DNA of 64,000 nucleotides, from assembly GCA_003243445.1 (NCBI GenBank), contig QFQQ01000043.1, forward strand, positions 1-64,000. Reading direction: 5' to 3'. The notes beneath the pieces were generated by a model. That model made no database searches. It worked only from the letters and a program-made list of their open reading frames with translations, and was not told the origin of the DNA. Positions within the stretch are counted from its first letter, which is position 1; each line of letters opens with the position of its first letter. The position numbers and the translations under genes are program-made. Of the stretch, positions 17,026-26,080 are shown piece by piece. Source of the DNA: Citrobacter freundii. GTDB taxonomy: Bacteria; Bacteroidota; Bacteroidia; Chitinophagales; Chitinophagaceae.

Positions 17026-18183
17026 ATGCCTCACTACTATAAGTTAGGGTCCATTCCCCATAAACGTCATACGCAATTCCGCAAACCCGATGGTGGTTTG
17101 TATTCGGAACAATTATTTTCAACAGAAGGATTCAGCAATGATTCTTCTCTGTTATATCATATCCATCCACCTACGCAGATCATTCATACAGAGTCGCAGC
17201 AAAATGTAGCACCAGAGATTGCTGAAGAGAAGATGCTGAAGCATCGCAGCTTTGAAGGATTTAAGGTGAAGCCGGCAAAGGATTTTTTGCAAAGCCGTAT
17301 TCCTGTGCTGGTGAACAATGATTGTCATATCGTACTGGCAGCACCGCAGGAAAGCATGAAGGATTATTTCTATAAAAACACAGATGCGGATGAAATGATC
17401 TTTGTGCATGAAGGCAAAGGCATATTGCATACGCAGTATGGTCAACTTCCTTTTGCTTATGGCGACTATCTGGTGATACCAAGAGGAACGATCTACCAAA
17501 TAGAATTTGAAACAGCAGATAACCGGCTCTTTATCGTAGAATCGTTCAGCCCGATCCGTTATCCAAAACGATATCTCAGCAAGTACGGGCAGTTGCTCGA
17601 GCATTCACCCTATTGCGAGAGGGATATCCGTCCGCCCCAGGATATTTCACCTGTTGATCAGCAAGGCGATTTCCTGATCCGCGCGAAGAAAAAAGGCGTG
17701 CTTTATGGTTTGCACTACGGCACACACCCGTTTGATGTGGTAGGCTGGGATGGATGCTGTTATCCATTCGCATTTTCCATTCATGATTTTGAACCGATCA
17801 CGGGCCGCGTACATCAGCCACCGCCGGTGCATCAGACGTTTGAGGCGCACAACTTCGTCGTCTGTTCATTCTGCCCCCGGTTGTTTGATTATCATCCGCA
17901 GGCGATCCCCGCGCCATATAACCACAGCAATATCGATAGCGATGAAGTGTTGTATTATGTGGATGGTGATTTTATGAGCCGGAAGAATGTCACCCGTGGC
18001 ATGATCACCCTGCATCCGGCGGGCATCCCGCATGGTCCGCATCCGGGCACGGTAGAGAAAAGCATCGGGGCGAAGGAAACAAAGGAACTGGCGGTGATGG
18101 TGGACACGTTTCATCCGCTGATGCTGACGAAGCAGGCGCTGGAGATAGAGAATGAAGGTTATGTGATGAGTTGGGCGGAGTAA
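17026..18183 (+). CDS. hmgA: Homogentisate 1,2-dioxygenase
   Basis: A 385-aa cupin-type Fe(II) dioxygenase that opens the homogentisate ring to maleylacetoacetate in tyrosine/phenylalanine catabolism. Recognisable stretches include the N-terminal YYKLGSIPHKRHTQFRKPDG, the central DEMIFVHEGKG cupin strand, and the iron-site segments HQPPPVHQTFEAHNFVV and ITLHPAGIPHGPHPG with the expected His/Glu ligands. It is shorter than animal and proteobacterial enzymes (430-445 aa). No other tyrosine-degradation gene lies beside it. Confidence 0.92.
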   Translation: MPHYYKLGSIPHKRHTQFRKPDGGLYSEQLFSTEGFSNDSSLLYHIHPPTQIIHTESQQNVAPEIAEEKMLKHRSFEGFKVKPAKDFLQSRIPVLVNNDCHIVLAAPQESMKDYFYKNTDADEMIFVHEGKGILHTQYGQLPFAYGDYLVIPRGTIYQIEFETADNRLFIVESFSPIRYPKRYLSKYGQLLEHSPYCERDIRPPQDISPVDQQGDFLIRAKKKGVLYGLHYGTHPFDVVGWDGCCYPFAFSIHDFEPITGRVHQPPPVHQTFEAHNFVVCSFCPRLFDYHPQAIPAPYNHSNIDSDEVLYYVDGDFMSRKNVTRGMITLHPAGIPHGPHPGTVEKSIGAKETKELAVMVDTFHPLMLTKQALEIENEGYVMSWAE

Positions 18184-18220
18184 TTTAAAAGTAAAAAGTA
18201 AAAAGTCAAAAGTAAAAATT
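18184..18220. repeat. A-family repeat, single arm
   Basis: An A-rich arm (AAAAGTAAAAAGTCAAAAGTA pattern) begins directly after the hmgA stop. No opposite arm is found. Confidence 0.65.
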
Positions 18221-18723
18221 TCAGCGAAAGGATTTTCCGCGGATTATAAGACATTGGTCAATGTAGAACAAGGTTGCTAACTTAGGCATTATGGCTATTG
18301 GCTTACAGGGCTTTGCGTTGGGTTCCTCCTCCGGCGGACAAGTTCTGAGGGATGCTATGCCCACCATACACGCGTGAAAACAACAATGTCAAAGAACTCC
18401 CAGTTAAAGTCTGCAGCCACTTAACCAGCTTATGAGATCTATCTATCTCAAAATTATAAATCCCTCCTGTTGACACCTCCCACTATCTTGTGAACTTCGG
18501 TAAACCACTTTGCGAACTGGCCTAAAACGCCTGGAGTTCGGTAATTTCTCCTCGGATTCTCCTCATTGCTTCCTCGAAACCTCCTCGAAACCTCCTCTGT
18601 TCGTCCTCCGGCGCCGGGAAGCCAAAAAGGAAGGGGTCAGGAAGCATAAGGGACAACCATGCCTGGTCTTTTTGGCTTACATTAAAAAATAATTTGCTCC
18701 ATTAAATATATCTTCTTTTCTTT
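18221..18723. other. Intergenic region without a convincing gene
   Basis: About 500 bp with no supported gene. It contains a tandem CCTCGAAA repeat near 18574-18596 and an inverted pair AAGCCAAAAAG / CTTTTTGGCTT near 18618 and 18666, which could fold in a transcript. Short open frames here have no recognisable product. Confidence 0.4.
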
Positions 18724-18743
18724 GTTTAACCATTTGGTTAAAC
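18724..18743. promoter_or_regulatory. TetR operator palindrome overlapping the tetR translation start
   Basis: GTTTAACCATTTGGTTAAAC is a near-perfect palindrome (9-bp arms, TT centre) ending one base before the tetR ATG. The same core, TTAACCA-NN-TGGTTAA, recurs over the tolC-like start at 19378-19393. Position and repetition argue for autoregulation by the TetR protein. Confidence 0.8.
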
Positions 18744-19361
18744 ATGCCGAAAAGATTAAAAGACGAAACTTCCGAAGAGAAAATATTAGATGCAGCCCGT
18801 ACCGTATTCCTTCAAAAAGGCATGGCTGGTGCGCGGATGCAGGAAATAGCGGATGAAGCAGGCATTAATAAAGCACTGCTGCATTATTACTTTAAAAGCA
18901 AGGAATTATTATTCGATCGTGTATTCCTGCAGGCTGCGGAGAAGCTATTTCCGAAAATGAATGCGATACTGAATGGTGATCTGCCGCTGTTTGAAAAGAT
19001 CGAAAACTTTATAGATACATACATCGGTATCATGATCGAAAACCCTTATCTGCCGTTGTTTGTGTTGAATGAGATACACCGGGATCCCGAGGGCTTTTAC
19101 AAACGAATGAGCCATGAAATGAAATTTCCAAGACCCGAGAAGTTCTTATTACAGATCGATGAGGAAGTAAAAGCTGGCAGGATAAAACCTGTGAGTCCGC
19201 TGCAACTATTTATGACGATCATATCCGGAACCGTATTTCCATTTGTCGGCAAACCATTGTTCCAGGCGCATATAGGCGTGGATGAATTTCAGTTCCGTCA
19301 GTTTATACTGCAGCGCAGGACGGACTTTGCACGATTTATCATTGATGGATTAAAGAAATAA
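18744..19361 (+). CDS. TetR-family repressor of the downstream efflux operon
   Basis: A 205-aa regulator. The N-terminal DNA-binding domain includes EEKILDAARTVFLQKG and the helix-turn-helix MQEIADEAGINKALLHYYF (about residues 29-48), followed by KSKELLFDRVF. The C-terminal ligand-binding domain is helical and typical in size. The gene ends 24 bp before the tolC-like gene and is the first of seven in line. Matching palindromes sit over its own start and over the next start, so it most likely represses both. The inducer is unknown. Confidence 0.92.
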   Translation: MPKRLKDETSEEKILDAARTVFLQKGMAGARMQEIADEAGINKALLHYYFKSKELLFDRVFLQAAEKLFPKMNAILNGDLPLFEKIENFIDTYIGIMIENPYLPLFVLNEIHRDPEGFYKRMSHEMKFPRPEKFLLQIDEEVKAGRIKPVSPLQLFMTIISGTVFPFVGKPLFQAHIGVDEFQFRQFILQRRTDFARFIIDGLKK

Positions 19362-19377
19362 TTTTTTTACTCTAAAA

Positions 19378-19393
19378 TTAACCAAATGGTTAA
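19378..19393. promoter_or_regulatory. Second TetR operator, overlapping the tolC-like start codon
   Basis: TTAACCAAATGGTTAA has perfect 7-bp arms around AA and contains the ATG (19386) of the tolC-like gene. It repeats the core of the 18724-18743 palindrome. Confidence 0.75.
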
Positions 19394-20654
19394 ATATTTC
19401 AAATGGCTGATGATTGGTTTACTGCCTTCATTGCTGCAGGCGCAGGAATCAGTTCACCTTAATCTTGAGCAGGTTTATAACGAAGCGCGCAATAATTATC
19501 CTGCCATCCGTCAAAAAGATCTGGTGAAGAAAACAGCTGAGCTGAATATCGATAACCTGTCAAAGGCTTATCTGCCGCAACTGCAATTCAACGGACAGGC
19601 GAGCTATCAATCCGATGTTACGAAAATAAACATCCCGTTGCCGGGCATTACGGTTCCCTCGTTATCGAAAGACCAGTATAAGATCACCGCCGATATCAGC
19701 CAGACGATCTATGACGGCGGGACCATCAGGGCGCAAAAAGAGTGGCAGCAACTTAATGCCGGTGTGGAAGACGGCAAAGCTGAGGTGGAACTTTATCAAT
19801 TGAAAGAGAGGATCAACCAATTGTATCTGGGTGTACTTTACCTGGATGAACAACTGAAGCAGTCTGAACTTGTGCGTAATGATCTCAATAATGGTATCAG
19901 AACGGTAAATGTACAGGTAAATAATGGCGTTGCCTTCCGTTCCAACCTCAATCTGCTCAAGGCAGAATTATTGAAAGCAGATCAACGGGTGATCGAGTTG
20001 AATGCATCACGAAGAGGAATGATCAATACGCTTGGCTTATTTCTCAACCGGGCACTGTCTGAAAATATTGTTTTTGAAAAACCTCCTGAACCGGTCACCA
20101 TGGATGCGCAGATTGCGCGTCCGGAATTGAATCTCTATAGCAACCAATCAAAATTGTTTGCACAACAGGACAAACTGATTGACTCAAAAAATCTTCCAAA
20201 GTTCAGCGCCTTTTTGCAGGGTGGTTATGGAAGACCGGGCCTTAATTTCCTGGACAATAGCTTTGATCTTTTCTACGTAGCCGGCGTAAGACTGAACTGG
20301 TCGCTGGGTGGCTTATATACAAAGAAGAAAGAAAAGGAACTGGTGCGCATTAGTCAGCAACAAGTGGACGTTCAGAAAGAAACCTTTCTGCTTAACGCCA
20401 ATGCGCGGCTGATACAGGAGCAATCTGATATCGACAAACTGCAAAAGCTGGTGGCCACTGATCGGGAGATCATCGATCTCCGCAGGTCCGTAAAAGATGC
20501 GGCCAAGGCACAGCTTGATAACGGAGTGATCACTGCAAGCAATTACCTTGACGAGGTAAATGCGGAAGATCAGGCAAGACAATCAATGATCACTCATCAG
20601 TTACAGTTATTACAGGCAAAAATCAATTATCAAACTATTTCAGGAAAACAATAA
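19386..20654 (+). CDS. TolC-family outer membrane efflux protein
   Basis: A 422-aa outer membrane channel with a signal peptide (MVKYFKWLMIGLLPSLLQAQ) and two long helical outer-membrane-factor repeats. The first holds LEQVYNEARNNYPAIRQKDL. The second is near the C-terminus (SVKDAAKAQLDNGVITASNYLDEVNAEDQA). It should form the trimeric exit duct for the ABC efflux pump encoded downstream. Its start codon lies inside the second TetR palindrome. It is followed 8 bp later by the adaptor gene. Confidence 0.9.
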   Translation: MVKYFKWLMIGLLPSLLQAQESVHLNLEQVYNEARNNYPAIRQKDLVKKTAELNIDNLSKAYLPQLQFNGQASYQSDVTKINIPLPGITVPSLSKDQYKITADISQTIYDGGTIRAQKEWQQLNAGVEDGKAEVELYQLKERINQLYLGVLYLDEQLKQSELVRNDLNNGIRTVNVQVNNGVAFRSNLNLLKAELLKADQRVIELNASRRGMINTLGLFLNRALSENIVFEKPPEPVTMDAQIARPELNLYSNQSKLFAQQDKLIDSKNLPKFSAFLQGGYGRPGLNFLDNSFDLFYVAGVRLNWSLGGLYTKKKEKELVRISQQQVDVQKETFLLNANARLIQEQSDIDKLQKLVATDREIIDLRRSVKDAAKAQLDNGVITASNYLDEVNAEDQARQSMITHQLQLLQAKINYQTISGKQ

Positions 20655-20662
20655 ACACTCTT

Positions 20663-21598
20663 ATGAATAAAAAGAATTTTTTACCGATGATGCTGCTTTT
20701 GCTTGCTTCCTGCGCCGGCAAGGATCATGAAGTGGACGCTTCAGGAAGTTTTGAAACAGATGACGTGGTGGTGTCTTCGGAAACGGGTGGCAGAATACTC
20801 TCCTTTAAGGTCCGGGAAGGTGATAGCATTGGCGCCGGCAAGATGGTCGGTGAAGTGGATGCCGAGAATACGCGGCTGCAAAAGGAACAGGTGGAAGAAA
20901 GCATCCGTTCCCTGCAGGAAAAAACAGCAGATGTGTCTCCGGCAGTACGCCTGTTACAGGACCAGTTATCCGTTCAGCAAACACGTGTCGCTAATCTTGA
21001 ACATGAGAAGAAACGTGTACAGAATCTTATCAGCCAGGATGCGGCTACTGGCAAACAACTGGATGACCTCAATTTTCAGCTTGAATCCGCAAAGAAGGAA
21101 CTGGTTGTAACGCAGCAGCAGATCAGGGTACAGCAGAATAATGTGGCGACACAGAACCGGTCAATTCTCAGTGAAGGTAAACCGCTTTCCAAACGGGTCG
21201 CCCAACTGGATGATCAGTTGAAAAGGGCTGCTATCCTGAATCCCATTAGCGGCGTTGTAACCGCAAAGTATGCCGAAGAAGGTGAATTTACTTCACCGGG
21301 TAAAGCACTGTATAAGATCGCCGATCTTTCGGTGCTTACTCTCCGGGCGTATATAACAGGGGCGCAATTGTCCCGGGTGAAATTGAATCAGCAGGTAAAA
21401 GTATTTGCCGATGATGGTGCGGACAACTATCGCGAATATACCGGAACCATCACCTGGATCTCCGATAAAGCAGAATTCACCCCAAAGACAATTCAAACAA
21501 AAGATGAAAGGGCCAATCTGGTATATGCTGTAAAGATCAGGGTAAAGAACGATGGCTATCTGAAGATCGGCATGTACGGAGAAGTTTTGCTCCATTGA
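20663..21598 (+). CDS. HlyD/YbhG-type periplasmic adaptor lipoprotein
   Basis: A 311-aa membrane-fusion protein. A lipobox (LLASC, Cys17) anchors it. The split biotinyl-lipoyl domain (VVVSSETGGRILSFKVREGD and later LNPISGVVTAKYAEEGEF) encloses a long coiled-coil hairpin (about residues 70-185, rich in Gln/Glu/Lys). A beta-barrel domain follows (LTLRAYITGAQLSRVKLNQ). It links the inner membrane ABC transporter to the TolC-like channel. The layout resembles E. coli YbhG. Confidence 0.9.
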   Translation: MNKKNFLPMMLLLLASCAGKDHEVDASGSFETDDVVVSSETGGRILSFKVREGDSIGAGKMVGEVDAENTRLQKEQVEESIRSLQEKTADVSPAVRLLQDQLSVQQTRVANLEHEKKRVQNLISQDAATGKQLDDLNFQLESAKKELVVTQQQIRVQQNNVATQNRSILSEGKPLSKRVAQLDDQLKRAAILNPISGVVTAKYAEEGEFTSPGKALYKIADLSVLTLRAYITGAQLSRVKLNQQVKVFADDGADNYREYTGTITWISDKAEFTPKTIQTKDERANLVYAVKIRVKNDGYLKIGMYGEVLLH

Positions 21599-21642
21599 TC
21601 CAGACTTTTTTAACCTAATATTTTTCTGAAAAAAACCTGTAT

Positions 21643-22554
21643 ATGGCTTCGGTTATTGTTGATAATATTTTTAAGTCGTATGGCTCCAAGAAAGCGAGCA
21701 TGCCCGCGTTGAACGGGATCAGTTTTGAAGTTGGCAAAGGCGAATTGTTCGGTATCATCGGACCGGATGGCGCTGGCAAAACCAGCCTGTTCCGAATCCT
21801 TACAACCTTATTACTGGCGGATAAAGGTGTTGCTTCCGTTGATGGCTTTGATGTAGTGAAAGACTATAAAGCCATCCGTCAGCGCGTGGGTTACATGCCG
21901 GGAAGATTTTCGCTGTACCAGGACCTGACAGTTCAGGAAAATCTGTCATTCTTCGCCACGATCTTCAATACAAGTATGGAAGAAAATTACGGGTTGATCA
22001 AAGACATCTATTCGCAGATAGAACCGTTCAAAGACCGGAAGGCCGGAAAGCTGTCGGGTGGTATGAAACAGAAACTGGCCTTGAGCTGTGCATTGATCCA
22101 TTACCCCTCGGTTCTTTTTTTGGATGAACCAACAACGGGTGTGGATGCCGTATCAAGAAAGGAATTCTGGGAGATGCTGCGGAAGCTGAAAGAAAAAGGG
22201 ATCACTATTCTTGTTTCCACTCCTTATATGGATGAGGCATCATTGTGTGATAGAGTTGCATTGATGCAACAGGGGAAATTGATGTCCGTGAATACACCGG
22301 CAGGAATAGTGAACGAGTTTGGTAAACCGATGCTCGCCATCCGTTCGGCTAATATGCTTCAGTTGCTTCGTGATCTGAAGAATGATGAGGAGGTGCTGGA
22401 CGCCTATCCTTTTGGTGAGTTCCATCATGCGGTGATGAAAAAGGATTTTAATATAGCTCGCTTGAATGAGCGGCTGCATACTCATCCGGGTTTGCAGGTT
22501 AAAACTGTACAGCCGGATATTGAAGATTGTTTTATGGATCTAATGAAGAACTGA
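21643..22554 (+). CDS. ABC transporter ATP-binding protein (YbhF N-half type)
   Basis: A 303-aa ATPase with Walker A GPDGAGKTS, signature LSGGMKQKLALSCALIH and Walker B VLFLDEPTTGVD. The C-terminal 80 residues form an extra domain after the nucleotide-binding fold. Together with the next gene it corresponds to the two halves of YbhF, which are fused in E. coli. It energises the two ABC-2 permeases of the operon. One base separates it from the next gene. Confidence 0.92.
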   Translation: MASVIVDNIFKSYGSKKASMPALNGISFEVGKGELFGIIGPDGAGKTSLFRILTTLLLADKGVASVDGFDVVKDYKAIRQRVGYMPGRFSLYQDLTVQENLSFFATIFNTSMEENYGLIKDIYSQIEPFKDRKAGKLSGGMKQKLALSCALIHYPSVLFLDEPTTGVDAVSRKEFWEMLRKLKEKGITILVSTPYMDEASLCDRVALMQQGKLMSVNTPAGIVNEFGKPMLAIRSANMLQLLRDLKNDEEVLDAYPFGEFHHAVMKKDFNIARLNERLHTHPGLQVKTVQPDIEDCFMDLMKN

Positions 22555-22555
22555 T

Positions 22556-23302
22556 ATGGAACGACAATATGCTATACAGGCAGAAAAGCTTTGCAAGTTT
22601 TTTGGTGATTTCAAAGCGGTGAATGAGATCTCCTTTACAGTCGGCAGGGGTGAGATCTTTGGTTTTCTCGGCGCGAACGGTGCCGGCAAAACCACGGCGA
22701 TGCGGATGCTTTGCGGTCTTTCCATTCCTACAGGAGGCAAAGCAACGGTTGCAGGGTTTGATGTGTTCACCCAAACGGAACAGATCAAACGAAACATTGG
22801 TTATATGAGTCAGAAGTTTTCACTCTATGAAGACCTGACGGTGAAAGAGAATATGCAATTCTATGGCGGCATCTATGGGAAGACGGATAGATTTATAAAG
22901 AACAAGACAAATCAGATCATCGAACAGTTAAACCTGCAAAAAGAAGCCAACAAACTGGTTCGTTCGTTGCCGCTTGGCTGGAAGCAAAAACTGGCGTTTT
23001 CTGTAGCAGTCTTTCATGAACCGCAGATCGTGTTCCTGGATGAACCGACTGGTGGCGTAGATCCTGTTACAAGACGTGAGTTCTGGAATATGATCTATGA
23101 AGCAGCCGCGACCGGTATCACCGTTTTTGTAACCACTCACTATATGGATGAGGCGGAGTATTGCAACCGCATAAGCATTATGGTAGATGGTAAGATTGAA
23201 GCACTGGATACGCCATCAGGACTGAAGCAAACGTTTAATACAACATCGATGGACGAAGTGTTTTTAAAACTCGCCAGGAAAGCAGTGCGAACAGATGCCT
23301 GA
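22556..23302 (+). CDS. ABC transporter ATP-binding protein (YbhF C-half type)
   Basis: A 248-aa ATPase. Walker A GANGAGKTTA and Walker B IVFLDEPTGGVD are intact. The signature reads LPLGWKQKLAFSVAV instead of LSGGQ, a change also known in the second half of YbhF-like proteins. The pair would thus have one canonical and one degenerate composite ATP site. It begins 1 bp after the first ATPase gene. Confidence 0.92.
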   Translation: MERQYAIQAEKLCKFFGDFKAVNEISFTVGRGEIFGFLGANGAGKTTAMRMLCGLSIPTGGKATVAGFDVFTQTEQIKRNIGYMSQKFSLYEDLTVKENMQFYGGIYGKTDRFIKNKTNQIIEQLNLQKEANKLVRSLPLGWKQKLAFSVAVFHEPQIVFLDEPTGGVDPVTRREFWNMIYEAAATGITVFVTTHYMDEAEYCNRISIMVDGKIEALDTPSGLKQTFNTTSMDEVFLKLARKAVRTDA

Positions 23303-23328
23303 GTTTATCATTTATTAAAAGAAACGCA

Positions 23329-24468
23329 GTGGAAAACCTCATTAAAAAAAGCAAGTACCGGAATAATGCACTTTTGGCGTTCATCCGCAAGGAGTTCTTC
23401 CATATTTTTCGCGATAAGCGAACGATGTTCATCCTGTTGGGTATGCCTATCGTAGAGATCATCATCTTTGGATTCGCGCTGACGAATGAAGTAAAGAACT
23501 CAAAGATCGCGGTATTTGATCAGTCTGCTGATGCGGCCACCATGGCGATCACAAGCGAACTGAATGCCAGCCGTTATTTCGAGGTGGTGAAGCAACTGCG
23601 TTCTTACAGGGAGATCGAAGCAGAGTTCAGAAAAGGAACAATGAAGATGGCGGTCGTTTTCCCAAAGAATTTCAACCAGGATCTGCAACACCTGAATAAA
23701 GGCCAGGTACAATTGATTGCCGATGCCTCCGATCCTAATGTGGCAACTACGCTGACGAATTATGCAAGTGCGGTATTGCTGGATTACCAGGATCGGATCA
23801 CACAGCAAAGAAAGCTGCCGTATATGATCAAAACCGAGCAGCGCATGCTGTACAATCCACAATTGAAAGGAGCGTACAGTTTTGTGCCCGGTGTAATGGC
23901 CATGGTGCTGATGTTGATCTGCACGATGATGACAGCGGTGACGATCGTGAAGGAGAAAGAGACAGGCACGATGGAGATCATGCTGGTGTCACCGTTACAA
24001 CCGTTGAAGATCATAGTGGCGAAAGCGGTTCCATATCTGCTGTTGTCATTGGTCAATATTGCCAGTATTTTATTGTTGAGCAGGTTTGTATTGGGAGTTC
24101 CGATACAGGGAAGTTTATTGCTGCTGATCGGCGAAGGCATTCTTTTTATCATTACCACTCTTGCTTTGGGCTTGCTTATTTCAGCTTCAACGGAATCACA
24201 GCAAACAGCGATGTTCATTTCGTTGACGGGGATGTTTCTGCCGACGGTGATGCTCAGCGGGTTTATGTTTCCGATAGAGAACATGCCGAAGCCTTTGCAG
24301 GTCATTTCAAACCTGGTGCCGGCGCGTTGGTTTTATTCGATCGTTAAAGATGTAATGATAAAGGGGCTTGGGTTTGCGGCGGTGTGGAAGGAGACACTGA
24401 TACTGGCGGGAATGACGGTAGGATTGCTGGGGTTAAGTATACGGAAGTTCAAGGTGCGTTTGGAATAG
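23329..24468 (+). CDS. ABC-2 type permease (YbhS/YbhR type)
   Basis: A 379-aa inner membrane permease. One N-terminal span (TMFILLGMPIVEIIIFGFAL) is followed by a large periplasmic domain (about 50-180) and five C-terminal spans, with the ABC-2 motif KEKETGTMEIMLVSPL after the second span. It starts at GTG (23329). It should pair with the permease at 24.7 kb to export a drug or other small amphiphile. Confidence 0.9.
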   Translation: MENLIKKSKYRNNALLAFIRKEFFHIFRDKRTMFILLGMPIVEIIIFGFALTNEVKNSKIAVFDQSADAATMAITSELNASRYFEVVKQLRSYREIEAEFRKGTMKMAVVFPKNFNQDLQHLNKGQVQLIADASDPNVATTLTNYASAVLLDYQDRITQQRKLPYMIKTEQRMLYNPQLKGAYSFVPGVMAMVLMLICTMMTAVTIVKEKETGTMEIMLVSPLQPLKIIVAKAVPYLLLSLVNIASILLLSRFVLGVPIQGSLLLLIGEGILFIITTLALGLLISASTESQQTAMFISLTGMFLPTVMLSGFMFPIENMPKPLQVISNLVPARWFYSIVKDVMIKGLGFAAVWKETLILAGMTVGLLGLSIRKFKVRLE

Positions 24469-24478
24469 GAGTGTTTTT

Positions 24479-24687
24479 ATCCCGCAGATTGCGCAGATCT
24501 GTCAGTCTGTAGATGGCAATGGCTTCTGTTGATCGGTTACACTGCTGTTTGTCTCGGCAGATCACGCAGATAGGTTTCCGGCAATAGATAATAATCTGCG
24601 AAATCTGCGCTTACCATTATCGGGATATACACTATCAAAAGGTTTCTTCTCAATTGTAAAGATAAATCTGCGTAATCTGCGGGATCC
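24479..24687. repeat. D-family nested inverted-arm repeat, copy 2
   Basis: Outer arms (24479-24501 and 24664-24687) carry CCCGCAGATT/AATCTGCGGG units. An inner pair (near 24557-24571 and 24593-24610) repeats CGCAGAT/ATCTGCG. It fills the gap between the two permease genes. An extra CCCGCAGATTA follows at 24690. Confidence 0.8.
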
Positions 24688-24714
24688 TTCCCGCAGATTA
24701 CAAATAAATAAGCT

Positions 24715-25833
24715 ATGCGAAGTTTAAAATTCCTGCTCCAAAAAGAATTCCGCCAGATCTTCCGCGACAAATCCATCCTCCGGATCATCTTCGCCATGCC
24801 TTTGATACAGTTGGTGGTATTGCCGCTCGCAGCAGATTACGAAATGAAGAACATCAGCCTGAGTGTGGTTGATCACGATCATTCTGCCTATTCCCGGCAG
24901 TTGATCAACAAGATCACTGCTTCCGGATATTTCCGGTTGAATGATTATTCACCAGCTTATCAGCATGCATTGAATGAAGTTGAAAAAGATCACTCCGATA
25001 TCATTCTTGAAATACCCGCGCGTTTTGAAAGGGAATTGGTTGACAGAAATGAATCAACCTTATTCATCGCTTCTAATGCGATCAATGGAACAAAGGCAGG
25101 ATTGGGGAGCGCCTATCTGCAAAGTATCATCCGTGATTTCAATAGGGAAGTGCGGACGGAATGGATGCAAATGCCCCGGTTCAGTCCGGAGTTGACGATC
25201 GATATTACTTCATCCAATTGGTTCAATCCTTTCCTGAATTACAAGAAGTTCATGGTGCCGGGCATACTGGTGGTGCTGGTAACAATGGTCGGAGCATTTC
25301 TTACGTCTCTGAATATTGTACGGGAGAAAGAGATCGGTACGATCGAACAGATCAATGTGACGCCGGTAAAAAAGTATCATTTCATTTTGGGCAAATTGAT
25401 CCCGTTTTGGTTGCTGGGACTGGTGGTGATGTCGTTGGGTTTGCTCATTGCAAGAATGATCTATCATATCGCGCCTGAAGGAAGTTTCTTAACCATCTAT
25501 GTTTTTGCAGGTGTATATCTGCTGGCGGTGCTGGGATTGGGGTTGCTGATCTCTACATATACAGCCAACCAGCAGCAGGCGATGCTGATCTCGTTTTTTA
25601 TCATGATGATCTTTATTCTGCTGGGCGGGCTTTACACATCGATTGACAGTATGCCGGTGTGGGCGCAGTGGCTGACGAAATTCAACCCGGTAACGTATTT
25701 TATCGAAGTGATGAGAGCGGTGATATTGAAGGGGAGCGGATTGGGTGATATAAGCAAACAGTTATTGGTTATGGCAGGGTTTGCGGTGTTTTTGAATGGG
25801 TGGGCGATTTTGAATTACAGGAAGAGGGCGTAG
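24715..25833 (+). CDS. ABC-2 type permease (YbhR type)
   Basis: A 372-aa paralogue of the preceding permease with the same topology: an N-terminal span (IIFAMPLIQLVVLPLAA), a periplasmic domain, and C-terminal spans after EKEIGTIEQINVTPV. Last gene of the efflux operon. The 247-bp gap before it is filled by a D-family repeat, so its expression relative to the upstream genes may be modulated. Confidence 0.9.
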   Translation: MRSLKFLLQKEFRQIFRDKSILRIIFAMPLIQLVVLPLAADYEMKNISLSVVDHDHSAYSRQLINKITASGYFRLNDYSPAYQHALNEVEKDHSDIILEIPARFERELVDRNESTLFIASNAINGTKAGLGSAYLQSIIRDFNREVRTEWMQMPRFSPELTIDITSSNWFNPFLNYKKFMVPGILVVLVTMVGAFLTSLNIVREKEIGTIEQINVTPVKKYHFILGKLIPFWLLGLVVMSLGLLIARMIYHIAPEGSFLTIYVFAGVYLLAVLGLGLLISTYTANQQQAMLISFFIMMIFILLGGLYTSIDSMPVWAQWLTKFNPVTYFIEVMRAVILKGSGLGDISKQLLVMAGFAVFLNGWAILNYRKRA

Positions 25834-26080
25834 AAATCGATTGCTATTAATGCTAGAGATTTATTTTGTGCAACATCGAGTGAAGCATAGACTTTTGGAT
25901 TTTCATAGAGAGTATTCGATTGACAATCTTTTATGGCAGTAATGCTTATTATCCACTGAAAGATTTTTAAATTTGTAACAAGTATTCCCGGTGGCCGCTG
26001 AATTTATTTCAGGCCATCGGGTTTCGTTTTTTTATGAACTGAAGTATTAGTCTTTAATCTCAAAAACAATCCTTTACTCT

